NCBI GenBank assembly: GCA_948567375.1
Contig: OX419755.1
Span: forward strand, 6,887,001 to 6,951,000
Length of the DNA stretch: 64,000 bases
Source of the DNA: Lunularia cruciata
Lineage: Eukaryota > Streptophyta > Marchantiopsida > Lunulariales > Lunulariaceae
Direction of reading: 5' to 3'
Part shown: one piece after another, positions 23,201-36,469 of the stretch
How positions within the stretch are numbered: position 1 is the stretch's first letter
Layout: each line of letters starts with the position of its first letter
Translations under genes and position numbers: made by a program
Notes under the pieces: generated by a model
Database searches by the model: none
Told to the model about the DNA's origin: nothing
Seen by the model: the letters and a program-made list of their open reading frames with translations, nothing else

Positions 23201-23877
23201 GAAGCAATAATAATTTTTTTGGTAAAGCTCATCATCTATCTAAGCATTGCAAGTCTAGAAAGCTCAAATGTGAGAATTGAACTCCTCTCCACTAGCCACT
23301 CAATCTCCTTTGGGACATTTCTAAAATTAGGTGGGTGTGCAAGATCATCTGACACTTGGGATCTCCATGGTACAATATCCTCATCACTAGTCATCACACA
23401 TGGCTCTCCCTTAGGCACTCCATACATATGAGACTTTGTCTGTGTAACTTGTAACCATACCCCTACTCTTAGTTCCATGATGTGTGTTTGAGTCCCCAAA
23501 TGCACTATATCTATGTGGGATCTCCTAGTCCTTACCTTCTCTTGTACTCCCTCCAATGCATAAGTAACCTCATCTAACTATGCATGTGTCCTACCTATCT
23601 TGGCCTAGGCTCTCTCCACTCTCTTTATAGTAAGCACAAACTAATATGTTTAAAATTCTGCATGCATCTCATAACATAATGTGTATAAAACACAAACATT
23701 GTGTATAAAAGTCTGCATAAATCTACTATCAACTCTCTCCAAGCTAGAATCACATCTAAGTGAGCTATTCTAGCCACTCTAGAACTCTCTCCTATCATAA
23801 GAGCACTAATAAAACTCTCTCTTTCTACCAAAGAGTGCTCTCTTGCCTCTAAATCTCCAAGACCATGCTCCCTCTCC

Positions 23878-23884
<7 letters not shown>
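23200..23884. other. Unassigned region
   Basis: Only short open frames on both strands; nothing recognised. Confidence 0.4.

Positions 23885-23967
<83 letters not shown>
23885..23967 (+). repeat. (CT)n microsatellite, 83 bp uninterrupted
   Basis: About 41 uninterrupted CT units. It produces long Ser-Leu or Arg-Glu open frames on the two strands, which are not genes. Confidence 0.97.
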
Positions 23968-23969
<2 letters not shown>

Positions 23970-25545
23970 AGTCCTCCATTATTCTCTCCCCCTCCAACAA
24001 TGAACTCTCCTTCTCCTCCCAACCTACTTAATCAATCCTAGTACTTGGTTCACTTATCAAACCCACCTCACTAAAGTCCTATTAGGTTGTTATGCTTATG
24101 CCACCCTCCCTAGTTGGCTACTCAATTACTCTCTTGTGTTCCTCACTCACTCCATGGTCTCTCTCTGCTATACTATACAAGTTGCATGATGGTCTATGTA
24201 ACTAGAATCCAACATCCCTTATAGTGTTGACATTGCCTCCCATGAGAGAATCATCTCCGCTCAAAACATCAGCTAGTGCATAAGCTCTACTCATCACCAT
24301 GGCATCTATTATGAGGTCCTCTAGACAATCCACTTGGACACGGAAACCTATGTACAAATGGAGTTCAATAATAAACTACATAAAAACAATTTGCAAATAC
24401 ACAAACATTTCATCTACCCATGCCCATGCCAACACAAGAGTGGTAATACTATTTCTCAAGGAGGTAAGAAGTACAATGCCAATGCATTCACAAGAATGGT
24501 TATGCCATTTATTAAGGAAGTAAGAAGTACAAATGAGAAAACTATAGTTTTCAAAGTAAAACACTAGACTCCTAACTCACTCATCCTCATCCTTGTTTGA
24601 CTCATATACCTCATGCCAAACCACCTTTAGAGAAATGTCATATAACACATTATCCTTCCCTATAACCCACCCTCCATGAGTACATGAGTGAGAAACTGAT
24701 TGACAAATGTCACCTTGACGGCCATCTAGGTGATGGATTTGCTTATGTACAAAGGAAAACTCTACACTAATTGGTTATAATATGAGCTTGGCCCAATTGT
24801 AATCATCACATGCTCATTGTAACTCCACTCTAGACCTCTCTAACTTGGACTTCACATCCAAAGCAAGACATCCATGCACCATCTTTGGCCTTTGGCTTGA
24901 GACAATAAGAGCTCCCATCATATGGAAGATAGGATGTCATACTTTGTACATACATTGTTGTTTGCATTACAACAAATTTTGTTAGAGCTTGCTTAGGTTT
25001 TGTTAAGGTTTTACGAGGGTCTTATTGCATTTTTGCTAGTGGTTAGGGTTCACTATAAGTTTGCTAGGGTTTTGTGACTCTTCAACTTTTAGGACCATCC
25101 AAGACTATTCTTTTTTTTTTATTGTTCATCATTCATGATTGTTCAAATTTGGGACAATTTGAGGTCCAATGAGACAAGGGACATGAGATTCAAGAAAATA
25201 GATTGTATGGATTTGTAACTTGCATGATGGCAAGGGTAATGAAGGCCAATTGACACCTTTAATCCCAATTTTTCCAAATCAACTTCATGAATCCCATCCA
25301 CCAAATGTTGGATTTTTCTCTTTATCCATCTATGCCTATTGGATGAATTTCATACTATTGGGCATCAAGTGATGGCTATTTAATCAATCACCCTCATGAA
25401 CATCTTCCATGTTAGGCATGTCCTAGACTTTATCCATTTTCTTTTCAAGTTTCCTCTCAATTTGTTGGTATACACTTCTTTGAGCTTCAAAACTCTCGTA
25501 TGTTATTAAGTCTCTTAAATCTTCTCTTCTTTTTGATCCTTCTTT
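23968..25545. other. Unassigned region
   Basis: AT-rich anonymous sequence. Two segments near 24460-24530 repeat an AAGGARGTAAGAAGTACAA phrase. No gene recognised. Confidence 0.4.
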
Positions 25546-25549
25546 TTTT

Positions 25550-26010
25550 TGTCTTATGAACTCCCCATTCTCTTCTCTCTCATTCTTGGTCTTATTTTCT
25601 CTCTTTGTTAGTCCTTCAAAACCTTTTCCACCCTTCTCTCTTGAGTTTCAAAGAAACTACTTGCCGTCTTTGAAAATCTTTCAAATTTACTCTCTTTCCA
25701 AGTACTTTGGAACCTTTTCAACCCTCCTTGCTCCCAAGTTTTGAAGAAACTACTTGCATTCTTTGAAATTGGTCTTGTCTTCTCTTTCTCCTAGTCCTTC
25801 TTCAAAACCTTTTCAACCCTTCTCACTCCCAAGTTTCAAAGAAGTTTATTGTTTTCTCCTTCACTCCTAATCCTTTCTGAAATTGGTCCTTTCTTTGTTC
25901 TCCCTTTTGATTTTTCTCAAAAAAAATTGAAACTGGTCTTACCTTTCACACTCTCAAGTTCTCCTCCAAATTCAAAATGCAAATTTTCTAATATATTGAG
26001 TTCTCTCACT
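25550..26010 (+). repeat. Pyrimidine-rich degenerate tandem repeat
   Basis: Strongly CT-rich on the plus strand. The phrase CCTTCAAAACCTTTTC(C/A)ACCC followed by TTTCAAAGAA recurs near 25612 and 25797, with a weaker copy near 25700, suggesting decayed repeats with units of roughly 90-190 bases. No coding signal. Confidence 0.45.
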
Positions 26011-26519
26011 CCCAAACATTTGACTAACTTCATACTTCTTGATCATTCAACATAGGTTGCAAACCACTTCTCTCTTTGATAATTGGATCTCTCTTTTCTC
26101 AAATGTCAATTCTCAAATCTCTCCATCCTTAGATTTCTCCCTCCCAAATTTCACCTTCCTTGAACTCATGATACATGTCACCCCTCCTTGATATCAAAAA
26201 CCCCTTGGGCCTTCTTATATTCTTCCTCCTTGAAATCTCTCTTCTCAAAAATGTATTTGTGTTTCATCAATTTGGAACTTGTTCTCACATTTTGATAGAA
26301 AAAGTCAATTCAAAAATAACTCTTCACCTTCTATATGACAAGAACCTTTCCCTATAGCAACAAGCCCCTCTAGAGAGCAAAAATCTTTTGGAATCTCATG
26401 ACACCCCCTCCCTACAACAACATCCCATCCCATATCAAAAACTTTCCTTCTCATCTAAAATGGATATTTTAGATGGATATTGGTGTAAGGGAGTATAAAA
26501 TTTTGCAAAGTCAATATGA

Positions 26520-27065
26520 ATTCTTACAATGCACATATTCTAGTAACCTCACTAGAGAGTTATTTACTTTGTTGTATATATTGGTGCAAGTATATATACA
26601 TATCTTGCAAATGAAATATATAAACCGCACTCATTGAACTTATAAAGAAATATATAATTAGACTTTACTCGTATTGGAATTATATGACCGTGATTTGTCT
26701 CATATCTTGCATTGGAAATAGATGGCTACAACTCAACACAATATAAAATTGGGACTTAAGTCATAATTTGGGTATAGATAAATTTTAATCAGCTCAATAT
26801 GTTAAAATATATCACCAAGACTTAACTCATATCTTGCACAAGGAATAAAAAATAAACTCAAAAAATATATACATCCATTAAAGTTGGACTTTAACTCATA
26901 TTTTGCAGGAGGAATATATAAACAGTACTCAACTCATCATAGTCATATCTAACTTAGACTCAACTGATCATGAGAATATATAACCAAAAACTTACCTCAA
27001 GAATATATAACCTAGACTTAAATCATACCTTGCATTGTAAACCAAAACTTAACTCACCATTATTA
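26520..27065 (+). repeat. Degenerate AT-rich repeat (CTTGCA...GGAATATATAA)
   Basis: The phrase ACTCATATCTTGCA followed by a GGAATATATAA-type tail recurs near 26600, 26700, 26830, 26895 and 27020 with irregular spacing. It looks like an old, diverged minisatellite. No coding signal. Confidence 0.45.
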
Positions 27066-27733
27066 CATCTTCTTAAAACAACTATATATACACATACACT
27101 GAATATTTGAACTTGGTGTCTATCTATAACCTTCAAGGAGATAAGATTATGCCATTTTTCATTTCTGAAAAATTTGTGTCATTTTTTTTGCTTTCAACTT
27201 GAAACAAGGATAAGTATAGAGTATCCATAATAAAAAATGAAATGAAAGACCATTTTATTCCTCCAAATGAAAGACCATTTTATTAAGATGTTTTTAAGAA
27301 GCAAACTTGGCAACTGAATGCAAGACATGTATTCATAACTAAAGACCTCTTCTCTTCTCTACCATAAATCTTTCTTAGAGATTGATATGTTCTATCTACT
27401 TCTTTGTCTATCTACTCTTCCTTTCTTCCCAAGTTTCTTGTCTATTGATCAAAAGGTTGTGCAAAATAACACATACGTTGAACCATTCCTAAAGATGTTG
27501 ATTTCTATGATCTTGCTTTTTAACTAAAATCAGAATTTTTGTAGTGAATGCTATCTACTCTTGAGAATTCTTGTATAGTGCTCATTGATGACTCATGTCC
27601 TACTACACATTTCTTAAATCTATTCTGTCCTTAGTTTGATGAACTTTGAATAAGGGTACTAGATGGCTCTTAGAGATATAACCCAAATTTCCAAGTAGTG
27701 GGTTTATTGGTGGTGTTGGAAAGAATTGGTGAA

Positions 27734-27801
27734 GGAGATAATAATTCTTTCCAACACCACCAATATTCCAAGTAGTGGTGTTGGAAAGAATTATTATCTC
27801 C
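27734..27801 (+). repeat. Perfect 27-bp inverted repeat (hairpin) with 14-base loop
   Basis: Left arm 27734-27760 begins GGAGATAATAATTC and right arm 27775-27801 ends GAATTATTATCTCC. The arms are perfect reverse complements, with loop 27761-27774. A partial third copy of the right-arm sequence lies just upstream, near 27711-27730. It could be a young foldback insertion or a small-RNA precursor; sequence alone does not decide. Confidence 0.85.
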
Positions 27802-27929
27802 TTGTAAATTCAAATCCCTCCACAATGGTGTTTTTTTTAGACAAGTCATATTATAATAAGAGATTGTAGAATTTCAACAAAACCTATGAGTATCACTATG
27901 AATATAAAAATTGTAGATGCTGAGAAATA

Positions 27930-28800
27930 AACCCAAGTTTGCATGATCACAAATTTCTAGCAAGCAAAATCAAAAGCAACCTCTCTCCTGCAAATACTAT
28001 CTTGGAGTTATCTAGGTATCCTCTCTCTAAAACAATTGTAATAGGGTGGGAAATTAACCCAAATTTACTAGCATCAAAACTAAAGGATATGGCCTCTTTG
28101 TGATATGCCTCTCTATCGTGTGATATCAAGCTTCTCTCATAACTTTCAATATAACCAAATCCTAAAGAACAAAGACAAATCTCCTACCAAAACATCAAGA
28201 AACATAGAAACATCTCTTACCCAAGGAGAAGTGAATTATTCTTCTCATATCATTGCAAATAATTTGTCCAATGAAAGAGTAGGAGCCTTCCAACTATAAT
28301 ATGTTTCCCAGGCAATTCTAAGATAGTGGGCTAGCAAGAAGAGAGTCATGTCCACCAATCCCACACACTCTAGAAAACCTTTTAATCCAAAAACCTTTGA
28401 TATCCTCGCTCTCTCCTCCTCATTAGACCAAAACCTCTTTCTCAATGGCCGTGATAACTTTGTTTGTGAGTCAATAGTAAGTTCACAACTAATATCTCAC
28501 ATATTAGTCCTCCTTGCTATGCAAACGCCATTCCCATATGTCCAAATATATCTAATGCAATGGTGAGTTGGATACATACGGGGACTTGTTTCCTCTCCAA
28601 CTTACTCTCCACAAAAACTGCATGGTCTCTAATGAGCTTGAGTAAAATATAAAATAACAAAATGTTCATTCTCATCAATTTTTTGAACGAAGGGGGGTCT
28701 AGATTTTTGAATAACATAGATATGAACTCACTTTGCATGCACATGGAACTTTGATCTCCCAAATACCACATAAAATGTCCAAAATTTCACCACTTAAAAA
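27930..28800 (-). pseudogene. Second PIF/Harbinger-type transposase remnant
   Basis: On the minus strand, open pieces at 28517-28771, 28245-28445 and 27947-28129 line up in Harbinger order. They are an N-terminal helix (CIQLTIALDIFGHMGMAFA), the first catalytic region (ECVGLVDMTLFLLA, with Asp in VDM, followed by WETYYSWK), and a later piece with FDASKFGLIS. Frames differ between pieces and stops intervene, so it is decayed. The second and third catalytic acids cannot be placed with confidence. It belongs to the same broad class as 16095-17140 but is not a close copy of it. Confidence 0.55.
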
Positions 28801-29689
28801 GTAATTTCTCTTCTTTGATGCAAAAATCATCTAACCACATTCAGATTCCTCTATCCACTCATCTACATCCTAGAACTCCTAAACTCCTTTTCACTTTTGT
28901 TATCATACTCAAACTACTTGTCCTCAAACTCACCTTGCCAAAATGCCAACTTCTCCCCCATACACTTCATTTGTCAACTCAATGCGCAAACTAATGTGGG
29001 GCATGGTGATGGACCGGTTCTGCTCAAAGCACCATTATATCAATGCACCATGATAGTCGCGGGGCATCCGCAATGTCTCTAAGGATATCTGAGTCTCTAC
29101 CTCCCATGCATCTACAATCTCTTGGGAGATAGACATCTTTCTTTTTGCAAATCTATCTCCTTGAACCCCTACAGCTCAACTCTATCTCACTATGCTTGAA
29201 CTCCCCTCTTCAAAATGCTTCCCGTAACTCTCAACATGGTTCCCATGTGTATGCAATCTCACTTTGACAACTTTGACAAGTCACACTCTATTTTCAAATT
29301 GTCTTTGTTGCTTCTTGAAAGTTTGTTATTCCCTCCCCTGCCGGGCGAGTTTGATTGCTTTTCGAATCGTCTATTGTGTATGCTCGATTGCTTTTTGAAT
29401 CCTCTATCTATCCGGCAAGCTCGACCCCTATTTGTTCGATGTTATTTCGAGTCCTCTCCTTGTCTCCAAACTAGTGCGCTCTTTCACGATGATTCAAAAT
29501 ACATGATGAATTCAAAACTGATCCATATTTTCATATTAAAAAACCAGTTTTAAAATGCCTGATTTGTACCAACCGCTTCATATATTAAAGTGTGTGATTA
29601 CTACAAACGTACTTATAGTATAGTACAGATGTACAAAATGTGATAAATTTGGACAGGAGACGTCCATTACCTGTAAAAGTCAACGAGTC
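28801..29689. other. Unassigned region
   Basis: No recognised gene. An open frame at 29215-29553 has no family resemblance and average composition. Confidence 0.4.
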
Positions 29690-29885
29690 ACAATTTTTGG
29701 CACCCGTTAATATTTTGTCTACAGGTAAGGACCTGTAAAAGTTCCCCGTACCCTCCCCTTTGCTACTCGTAAAAAATTCCTACGATTTTTTTTGGCACCC
29801 GTTAATGTTTTGAGTCTACAGGTAAGGAAGGACCTGTAAAAATTCCGAGTACCCTCCCCTTTGCTACCAGTAAGAATTTCCTACA
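29690..29885 (+). repeat. Tandem duplication, about 100-bp unit, two copies
   Basis: Unit 1 starts near 29699 and unit 2 near 29802. Each holds GGCACCCGTTAAT, then CTACAGGTAAGGA, GGACCTGTAAAA, and GTACCCTCCCCTTTGCTAC. The block is followed by a change to higher-complexity, less AT-rich sequence leading to the receptor gene. Confidence 0.8.
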
Positions 29886-29899
29886 ATACGCGCCAAATT

Positions 29900-32800
29900 T
29901 TTACATTTGTACAAATGATGCAAAAGCTATTATTGAAATGTTCTATTAAATACGTTAAACATTAAGTTAGTATATTAGTTACCCATGTAGAATCATTAAC
30001 GCAAGCTAAGCTACACATTTACATAACTTTCTATTTTCCATGAATAATATAGTCATCAGTAGAGGCTTCTGAAGATGTTAGTATATTAGTAAGAGTTGAT
30101 ATTATTAAAGTCAATCGATTTTTATTCAGAGTATATCTTGCATTTGAAGGAGAAATATATATTTTCCAGTACTCTACACCTATTTAATGGTAAACACTAG
30201 TGTGTCATAGTCCAAGTGGGAAACAACAGAAAAGAGATACTGAAAGAGATATTGGAAAAACAATTCGATGGTTAATTTAAGACGGAAAAATGACTGGAGG
30301 TAACTGTTAGAACAGGTCACTATAATCCAATATATTAGAGGGCATGAACTTAGCTTAAAATAGAGTAATTAGGCTAGGCTCAGAAACTACACTACCAAGT
30401 TACCCATTTTCGAAAACCTTTAATCTCCCGTTGTTCTGTTCCTTCTACTCACTTCCTCAATTTCAGCCGGTTATCTAGGGCCCACTTTCTAGATGTGGAT
30501 ATGGCTGCCGTGAACGAAAAGTATATGCCATGGGAATCCAGCTTCATTTCACCAAGTTGTCAACTTGGCGTACGAACGATCTCAGGCTCCGTGCACTTTT
30601 TACTTTAACGGCCCAAATGAACCTACCACCCTTACCTGGAACTTCTGGATGAGTCAGACCTTCTCGATCTAGAGTAGAGGGCAGTAGAAAGGGTGCATTC
30701 AACTTGGACATCTGGGGCTGAGTTGATTTATTTTACTTGAACGGGCTCTTGTCCCACAAAGTCCCGAACGACACTTGCTTTGGACGGAGATGAGAAAGTA
30801 TGCGTGTTTATTACTTGAACGGACTCCCTGAGGAATTGGGCCCTTGGATCTGCAGACCTTCTGCGGTAGTTTAGAGAGGAAGGGCCTGTTCACGTCGGAA
30901 GCTCTGTATTGAGGCTTATTCAAGTGAATTTACAGAAGGACGACCGCGTAGAAAAAGTGAATATATGGGGGAGTTAGTATGAGGACAATGGAGTGCAAAG
31001 TGCAGTGTATCTCCCTTTAGAACATCATTTGCACCTAGAGTGGGGTAGAGTGTGGGTGTTTTTCTGTTCCTTCATCTTGATAGGCTGACGTATTAGCTTG
31101 ACAACATCCTATTGTCTAAGGTTCAATTTGTCCACATCCATGTTCTGAATATGCCTTGTTCATAGGCCCGCGTTGGAATCTATACTGACTTCTATGGAGG
31201 AGGTGTGAAAAAGGACCCGGGGTGTAGACAGGAAACCCGAAGTGAAAGGGGGGATGCGCTTGCTAATTATCTCTGGATAGGCTCAAACCTGTCAAACCAA
31301 GTCAGGTGTATTTTGATAAAGAAACAAAAGCCAGTCTTTTCTTTCCTCGTCTTCCCTGGAGACTTGAGACTGAGAACAGGAAAAAAATCTATGTCAATAA
31401 TCGTTATATGGTATCTTGATGCATTTCACACATGTTTAAAACGGGTTTTTCACTTGATTGGCCAGAGCGTGGAAACAACAAACATCTGCTGATCTGTGGA
31501 CACTCGAGCTAATTCTCCGAGGCTCCGAATAGGTTCGTATCCCATGTTCCTATTTTGGCTCGGTTCTTATCTCTAGTCCATGTATGTGCAGTCATTCCTT
31601 GTAGAGAAGAAGACAATGTATGGGAGTTGACTCATGGTTGCATATCGAACAGTTGTTTAGCTTCTTGGTAAGCCCATCGAGACATTGGAATTCTTCGTAA
31701 CCCGATGATTGAAAGTCTCTTCCTCGTGCCAACGTTGCAGTTCAAGATCGTTATCCATGGAGATTGACGGGCAAAACCCGTTCCGGGTCAGGTTCTACTA
31801 TAGTCTCGAGCAAAGTAAATGTGTTACTCAGTTGTCGAGGATTAGAAACGTTTTCGGGTCAAGTTCTTGCTCAAGTTCGTCACTTTTGGCAACACTGCCA
31901 TCGTGTTGGGAAGAGAATCCAGTTGAAGAACAAGAAACGGGCTACGTATGTCGCTCGTGCAAGAAATACTGGGAAGTAATGTGATGTATATTAAGGTGTA
32001 TGGAAGATAAATTCTTCGATTTAGAGGGAATGTAGTATTTTCGAGGAATGAATTTGATATAACATGTACCCTGAGTTTGGAGTCTTACTTTTCGCTTGTA
32101 AGAAACCATGCTCATGTGTTTTTCTAGATCTTACAAGAAGCTGACCGCGTTTATAAGATCATTCCAGCCGTTTCAACATGTCTCTTCTTGAAGTGTGACA
32201 TGATTTTGTCCGATTTAGTGTGCATAATGCAGGGTTCAAATGCTGATCCATCTACACAGTCAGCAGGTTTGACTTCTTCTAGATAGTATTTAATTACAAT
32301 TCTAGTTGCAAACGCTGTATTCCAAGACTACCTGAAGATGTGAAGTTGTCCAGATACTTGATTGTGTACAAACGCTTTGTGCTTCAAGTGTGCCAAAACA
32401 AGCAGTAAAATCATTGCTAAGATCTCACTGTTGGGTACAAACCAATGAGAAAAGTGGAGGTTAGCTCTAACGTCGGTTCTTTCAAAATATGGTGATGCTG
32501 TCTTGGGCAGTGTTTAATACATCTTTCGAGAAACAAGAGTCAAATTTGTCTCTGATAGTATCTGAACCAAAGAGTGACTATATGTGCCACACCCTTATAT
32601 ATCTGGTACAGCCCTCTGGTACTCTGTCTAATATATATACAAGACAGAGCTGAATATACCTCCTGTCACTATTTCATCTTGCACCTCGTTTTTGTTTTCC
32701 TTCCGGGTTATTATTTGTGTGTGTTCATTATCTGCTAGTGAATGAAGTATGAAAGAAAACAAATGTGTCCAGATTCTCACCAGTTAGATTTATTTTAATA

Positions 32801-34055
32801 AGTCCGTTTAAGACAGATATTTCAAATAACCTCTGAAATAAGTCTGAAACTTCTTGTGGGTTTTTGAGTGCAGATAACAATGAGGTAAGTTCTAGTTTGT
32901 CCTACCGTGGATGTATCTTGCTCTAATTTGGGTTTGCTTGACATGGCCATATCGAGAGCTGGAAACAGCTTCAGGTGAGTGTTTAAGACAAGCTGTTACT
33001 TTTTGTACTCCTAGATTGGATTCTGTTGGATACGTTGCTCATGGCTTGATATCTCCTACGACAGTTGACAGTGTCCTTGAATTTGCTGGATCTACGTACT
33101 CTTGTACTGTAAGTTTTAGATTGACCTATGCTTTCATGTTGGTAATGTATGATGTTGAAAACCTTGTTGGAAAGAAGTGATGAGAAAAGGCTATTTTGTA
33201 GTAGCGTGGATATCTTAGGTGTAGGCCAGATTTTTCATACCGGTACTATTGGGGTTTAGCCTCATTTTATCTCTTTAGTCTCATCCTTGTACGGCTTGAA
33301 GGGGTCTTCCCCTCCTTCGTGTTTTCTACGCGGTCGCCTATGGGTAAACGCCCATCACACTGCAATATAAAACCCCATCACTTTGTCAGCTATATGAAAA
33401 TGCGCTTTCTGAACAGAAAGACTTTCACGTCCTCCAAATTGCTCATCATTATACATATATGCGACAAACTCATCTAATACGCCTCAAAAAGTTTCCTTCA
33501 AGTAAGACTGTAACAATACGTATCAACATAAAATGCTTATTACCTGTTCAAGTGTCTCTCAATTACATCAGATTAGGATTCTCCCCGTCACACGTTCTTT
33601 ACTTCAGCACTTTCTTAGTGCCTTGTATTTCTTCTTCTTTTCCTCTGGGATATGTACAATTCGACTCGGTCTTTCCCCTTCACACGCAATAGTGTCAACG
33701 GAGAATGAAAGCTGGTATTTCTCGATTATGGTGCTCCTAGATCTGATTCTCCAAATAGTGAGCTACGTAATATGATATGGTCCATCTGACCTTTGACACG
33801 TTGCATACCTGCATAGAAACACCCTGTGCAGTTTGGACTCATGCGCTGATTTTAAATCCCTTTTCTAATTTCCAAATATTCGAAAATTTAAAAATATCCA
33901 GATATTCTGTTCTTTGTCGCTGATTCTGATAGGTAATCTTAATCTAATCCGCGGATTAGGCCGGCGAGAAAAAACAACAACTGTACCTTTTTTATAAATT
34001 TCTGAAAAGCATTGCACGGCAGTGCCCAACGTTCGGCGCCCGTTGTGAATTACGG
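29900..34055. other. Intergenic region upstream of the ethylene receptor gene
   Basis: This is less repetitive and more GC-balanced than the repeat blocks. No recognised coding gene. Open frames at 31205-31492, 31709-31984 and 32911-33180 lack family resemblance; two overlapping frames at 31709-31984 are both open, which argues against coding. Donor-like AGGTAAGT occurs at about 32881. An untranslated or non-coding transcript cannot be excluded. Confidence 0.4.
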
Positions 34056-34059
34056 GTCA

Positions 34060-35660
34060 ACGGAATGAACTGTGAGATGCACAGTGGATTTGTTCCACGA
34101 TTTTATCTCATTGCGCGTTCTTTATTCTGCCCGCGCAGTAAGCGCGGGTTGAGGTGGGGTCGAGGGAGGTGGGTATCCTCCGCCAGAAAAGGCAAACCTC
34201 CCCTCGGGAGAAGCGTCCTCCAGAAAGGTAGCGGAAGCTGCACAGTGCTGCTGCTTCGGGAAGGGGAATGAAGTGAGGTGAAGAGTTGGGACCAGGGGTC
34301 GAGGGTAACAGACAAATCGAGTATTCTTTCAAAATGGGACGGGCATCTGCCGGTTGTTGTTGTGCAATGTGCCGAAGATTCAGTTTGAAAGTACTTCGGT
34401 GCTTGAAACATGTAGCGTTTCTTCCCGGTGAGAAAACAAGGGGCAGGGGAGGAGGGAAGCGAACCCTGGTTAGGGGAGATGGACTCAGGGAATCAGGGAA
34501 GAAGAGGCAAGGAAAACCTTAGGGTTTGACGAGACTGACGAACGGCAACGGGAGCCGGGGAGTAGGGGGGATGAAGGTGGAGAGGGAGGGTGGTGCCGTC
34601 TTCTGAAATGCCGGAAAGGTCGTCGTCGTCGTCATCTCGCCGCGAGGTGAGAAATTCATGAAGGAGGGGAGTTCCCGTGATGCTTTCGCCGAGAGAGAGA
34701 GAGATCGGGGTGACTGGAAGGGTGGGCGGAGGGTTGGCGGGTATGGCATGCAGAGTGCCTAGGTACAAGCGAGCGAATCAGCAGCCACCAGCCAAATCGA
34801 AGCTCACTTGCAACCAGAGAGGGAGTGGAGAAGAAAGAGAGAGGAGAGGTGGAACACTACTACCGTGGTCGTCGTTTCCTATGACCGGGTGAAGTGAAGG
34901 TGGTGATGGGATGCGAGCCAACCAACAGAGCAGCACCGAGGTAGAAGACGAATACGAAGACTTGATGATGATGATGATGATGATGTTGGTGATGATGAGA
35001 TGAGTGAGTAGAGTATTTTGTTGTTTGATGAAGAAGGAAGGAAAGACTTGTCGAGGAGATCGAGCTCTTTTCCCGGCCGGAGGAGCATTGAGAAAGAAAG
35101 AACGGAGAGGCCAAGGTAACGGAGCTGCGAGGTTAGGAGTTGACTCGCAGCAGGAAGGAGGTCGGTGGTGATGGTGCAGCTGTTTGAGCAGGAGAGGATT
35201 GAGGCGAGAAGTTGATACATGGACGGCTGTGGCCTCGGTATTTGGCAAGGTGGTGTGTCGGCACGCTGGTTTGGACGAGGAAAGAGGGGAGGTGACTGTC
35301 GATCTAACAAGTTCCGTGGAGTGACGAGATAGTTGTTGATCTTCACGGACACTTGGGCAGAGAGGTGGATCTTTTAGGAGCAGAAAAGGAGAGAGCAGGA
35401 CGAGGTTTTGGATGAGATTTATGAAAAAGATACAAAGTTTTTGAGGAGAGGGGAGGAGTTCTCTAATGCAGGGGAAAAAAGCGAGGTTCAGGTTCCTGCG
35501 GACATGGATTATCAGCAGCATGCAGTATCCGTGATGGGAGAACGGGATTTTGAAGGATTATCGACCGGAAGGGGGCTCACATTTGATGTTTTTGGTCAAG
35601 TAAGGTGTAACTTACTAGCCGGTGTGTGCATTGAAAAGCGCAATACGAGCGCATCGTATG
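34060..35660 (+). promoter_or_regulatory. GC-rich, purine-rich leader/promoter region of the receptor gene
   Basis: Composition changes sharply to GC-rich and, on the plus strand, purine-rich (GAGA and GAAG runs, and a GATGAT run near 34965-34995). The position, 0.9-2.5 kb upstream of the start codon, suits a promoter plus a 5' untranslated exon. The 3' splice site at 36480-36481 must have a donor upstream; candidates are CAAG|GTAACG near 35115 and GGAG|GTAACA near 35880. Long open frames on the opposite strand are Ser/Pro-rich low complexity and look like by-products of the purine bias. The transcription start is not determined. Confidence 0.45.
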
Positions 35661-36469
35661 GCTGATTAACGTCTTGAACACTGCAAACAGCTTGGCACGT
35701 AAGTGAACCGAGGTGGATATCTGCAGTGGTAGTGTTCTTGAATCAAGCGATTAGCCAATCATTGTCGGGTTTCTCAGTGTTTTAGCTGGACTTGCGGTAG
35801 TCCTGTTGATGGCGAGAGCTACTTCCGAAGGACCGAACTGGGATCAAGCGAAGCTGCCACCGCGTGTTGGTTTGTGGAGGTAACATCCTTTCCATTGCCA
35901 CACCCTGATCGAATTCGCGTGCATGCACTGCCCTCCGTTTGAGCGTGTAGCGCATGGTTTGCGACCAGGAGTTGACTTTAGTGTTCGAGTGTTTCCCTCG
36001 TGGGACTGTGGTGAAGATTGTATTTTTGCTTACTGTAAAGACAGTCAATGGGGCATCACGCTACTCTTGACTCTTGGAATAGAATCTCGTTTAGTAGCAG
36101 ATGAAGCACCGTTCCAGTAATAAGCATGCTTGTAAAGCGGGAGAACTAGACGAATGAAGGTACCGTAAGCACAAACGTAGATCAAATGGACTCACTGGTT
36201 CCACCTGAGCACTGAGCACGAATGATCAATCGTCATTTATGTCTACCGCTCTCTTTCGTTCGTAGGCGCTTCAAATGGTTTGTACACCAGGTTAATGGAG
36301 CGGGTGTGGCGCTAAGTTCAAGATAGTGTCTACCTTCGTAACTTTAGTCCAGCTTTTCCGAGAGAACTTTGGAGTCTTTGCGGAGTCAGTATGTCTGTTT
36401 GGAGGTCCTTGCATGATGGCACAGTTTACCGAATGCTGCTTCTAACAATTGACCTAATCTATATGTGGT

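Noticed and set aside
23806..24031. Long Arg-Glu and Ser-Leu repeat open frames
   Set aside because: They are translations of the (CT)n microsatellite.
31709..31984. Two overlapping plus-strand open frames, one with a basic C-terminus that recalls a ribosomal protein
   Set aside because: The similarity does not hold along the length, no start context or exon partners were found, and both frames are equally open.
34778..35521. 247-codon minus-strand open frame upstream of the receptor gene
   Set aside because: Low-complexity Ser/Pro/Leu/His composition arises from the purine-rich plus strand. There are several equally long overlapping frames and no domain.
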